The position numbers were made by a program, and so were the translations under genes. From Lachnospiraceae bacterium (GTDB lineage: Bacteria; Bacillota_A; Clostridia; Lachnospirales; Lachnospiraceae): DNA of 6,200 nucleotides. Every line of letters begins with the position of its first letter. The stretch's first letter is position 1. Location: assembly GCA_017652545.1 (NCBI GenBank), contig JAGCAV010000076.1, positions 1-6,200 of the forward strand, given 5' to 3'. This document shows, in pieces, positions 4,881-6,200 of the stretch. Below the pieces are notes generated by a model that did no database searches, was not told the DNA's origin, and worked only from the letters and a program-made list of their open reading frames with translations.

Positions 4881-6200
4881 TCAGCTTTTTTGTGAAAGTC
4901 CTTCGGAATCCAAACATTTATGAGGAAAAACAAACAATTCCTTCACGACCTCATATGAGAGCTTCGGCCGCCTGTACTCGTCCACAACCCCCTTGTTGTT
5001 CATGGTCCGCGGACGGGAGAAGAACCACTCGCCGGATACCCGGACATCGCTAAACTGCCAGATGAATACGCCGCTGCATCGCTCATTCGAAAGGATCGAG
5101 CGCAGCTGGCTTCTGAGCGCGTCTGCCTGATATTCCTCCGACCATTTGACATGGGCCGGGTCGCGGTACCCGTAGATGGCGCCGGCACCTGTCTCCGTGA
5201 TCAGGAAGGGTTTCCCGGCGCCTTCCGTTTCGCCATCGACCCATCTGATCAGCCGGTCCAGGAAGGCGGATGCCGGTTCTTCCTCGTACCATTCGGGATA
5301 AATATTGAAAGAAACAATATCGGGAAGCCCGAGACTGAGGTCTGTCATCTTGTGGCAGGTCGCAAAGGAACAGGGACGGTTCGGATCCAGTTCCCTGACC
5401 AGATCCCGATGCCGCAGGTAACAGGTTTTTCCGAATGGCGTATCACTGGCGCACTCGTTCAGAAAACCCCAGATGATGATGCTCGGATGATTGTAGTGGG
5501 CTGTGATCATTTCACGGATGCACTCGGTGCTCTGCTGCATGAACAGAGGGTTCTTCATCTGTTCTTCCGTGAGTGCCCGGGCATGGCCTTCCTCCCAGAC
5601 CAGAAAGCCCAGCTCATCGCAAAGATCCAGGAAAAGCCGGTCATTCGGATAGTGTACGGTACGGATGGAATTGGCTCCCAGTTCCCTGATCATGGAAAGA
5701 TCCCGGTACATGGTCTGAAACGGGATGGCACATCCGAATTCGGGATGGTCCTCATGGCGGCAGAAGCCTTTGAAGAGGATTCGCTGCCCGTTCAGGAGAA
5801 TACGGTCTCCCTCCGTTTTCACATCGCGGAAACCGATGCGTTCGATCAGATCATCAACGTCCGTACCGTCTGGATCCTTCAGGACGGCACTGAGCAGATA
5901 CAGGGAAGGCGTGTCCGGAGACCAGCTTTGAACGTCAGGGAAAAGAAGATCCGGAAGCAGCAGGGTTATCCGGCCGCACGCGGGTATGTCTGCCGGCTTT
6001 GTAACAATCACCTGATCACCGAGCATCAGGTCCAGTGTTCCGGAAAAGGCTGACGATAAGAGATTTTGAACGGTTATTTCCACGTTCCCGTGCCATTCTT
6101 CTTTTGTGCGCACCGGTGTGAAATACAGGCCGGATATAAAAGCGTCCTGAAGAAATTCCAGGGTCACGCCTCTGGAGATTCCGCCGTAGGTCTGGTAGTC
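4881..6200 (-). CDS. GH2 beta-glucuronidase-like glycoside hydrolase (5' end outside window)
   Basis: The frame is open to the window edge and covers 439 residues. It begins with YGGISRGVTLE, the end of the GH2 sugar-binding domain, so the true start is outside and a GTG at 6167 is internal. The Ig-like domain (about 12-125) is followed by the catalytic barrel. The barrel includes GFCRHEDHPEFG (145-156), the acid/base in GFLNE (Glu249) and the nucleophile in LITETG (Glu336). Like E. coli beta-glucuronidase, it has WSEEYQ (353-358) and an N-x-K-G motif (Asn401, Lys403, Gly404), which in that family contacts the uronate carboxylate. The segment between WEEG and the HPS before the acid/base is shorter than in E. 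coli GusA, resembling no-loop gut enzymes that accept larger glycans. Release of terminal hexuronic acid is inferred; glucuronate versus galacturonate is undecided. It is the first visible gene of the operon. Confidence 0.88.
   Translation of the reverse strand, partial: DYQTYGGISRGVTLEFLQDAFISGLYFTPVRTKEEWHGNVEITVQNLLSSAFSGTLDLMLGDQVIVTKPADIPACGRITLLLPDLLFPDVQSWSPDTPSLYLLSAVLKDPDGTDVDDLIERIGFRDVKTEGDRILLNGQRILFKGFCRHEDHPEFGCAIPFQTMYRDLSMIRELGANSIRTVHYPNDRLFLDLCDELGFLVWEEGHARALTEEQMKNPLFMQQSTECIREMITAHYNHPSIIIWGFLNECASDTPFGKTCYLRHRDLVRELDPNRPCSFATCHKMTDLSLGLPDIVSFNIYPEWYEEEPASAFLDRLIRWVDGETEGAGKPFLITETGAGAIYGYRDPAHVKWSEEYQADALRSQLRSILSNERCSGVFIWQFSDVRVSGEWFFSRPRTMNNKGVVDEYRRPKLSYEVVKELFVFPHKCLDSEGLSQKS

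Noticed and set aside
5151..6053. 300-residue plus-strand open frame opposite the GH2 gene
   Set aside because: It is wholly antisense to a gene with clear catalytic motifs. Its translation is low in family-like patterns, and no ribosome site or neighbouring plus-strand genes support it.
6165..6167. GTG as the start of the GH2 gene
   Set aside because: The same frame continues upstream to the window edge and encodes YGGISRG, a conserved end of the GH2 N-terminal domain. The gene is therefore truncated by the window.

Overview
The window looks like part of a carbohydrate-utilisation locus from a Gram-positive, probably clostridial (Bacillota), gut or rumen bacterium. The evidence is AGGAGG-type ribosome sites, a three-gene CUT1-type sugar ABC importer with no ATPase of its own, a CE2-type SGNH esterase, and intermediate base composition. 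The genus cannot be named from the sequence.

Layout: five genes on the minus strand form a tight run. In transcription order they are a partial GH2 beta-glucuronidase-like enzyme (6200 down to 4881), an extracellular solute-binding protein (4833-3559), a MalF-type permease (3434-2529), a MalG-type permease (2521-1709) and a CE2-like SGNH acetylesterase (1695-571). The three downstream genes are separated by only 7 and 13 bases. The one sizeable gap, between the binding protein and the first permease, holds a strong hairpin followed by a T-run on the transcribed strand. This could let the binding protein be made in excess over the membrane subunits. On the plus strand, the 3' half of a GH88/GH105-like unsaturated uronyl hydrolase (1-545) converges on the operon. 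Its likely terminator lies inside the 3' coding end of the esterase gene.

How the genes could work together (inference): acetylated, uronic-acid-containing oligosaccharides are captured by the binding protein and imported by the two permeases, powered by a shared MsmX-type ATPase encoded elsewhere. The esterase has no signal peptide and so probably acts in the cytoplasm, removing acetyl groups. The GH2 enzyme carries the N-x-K-G uronate-recognition signature known from beta-glucuronidases and would release a terminal hexuronic acid. The GH88/105 enzyme would remove unsaturated uronic acid left by a polysaccharide lyase. The exact glycan (pectin or rhamnogalacturonan, glucuronoxylan, arabinogalactan) cannot be decided here.

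No RNA genes, CRISPR arrays or mobile elements were seen, and no gene-free stretch exceeds about 105 bases. The gene content is a recognisable type of locus rather than an undescribed system. The most interesting points are regulatory architecture and enzyme-specificity details.
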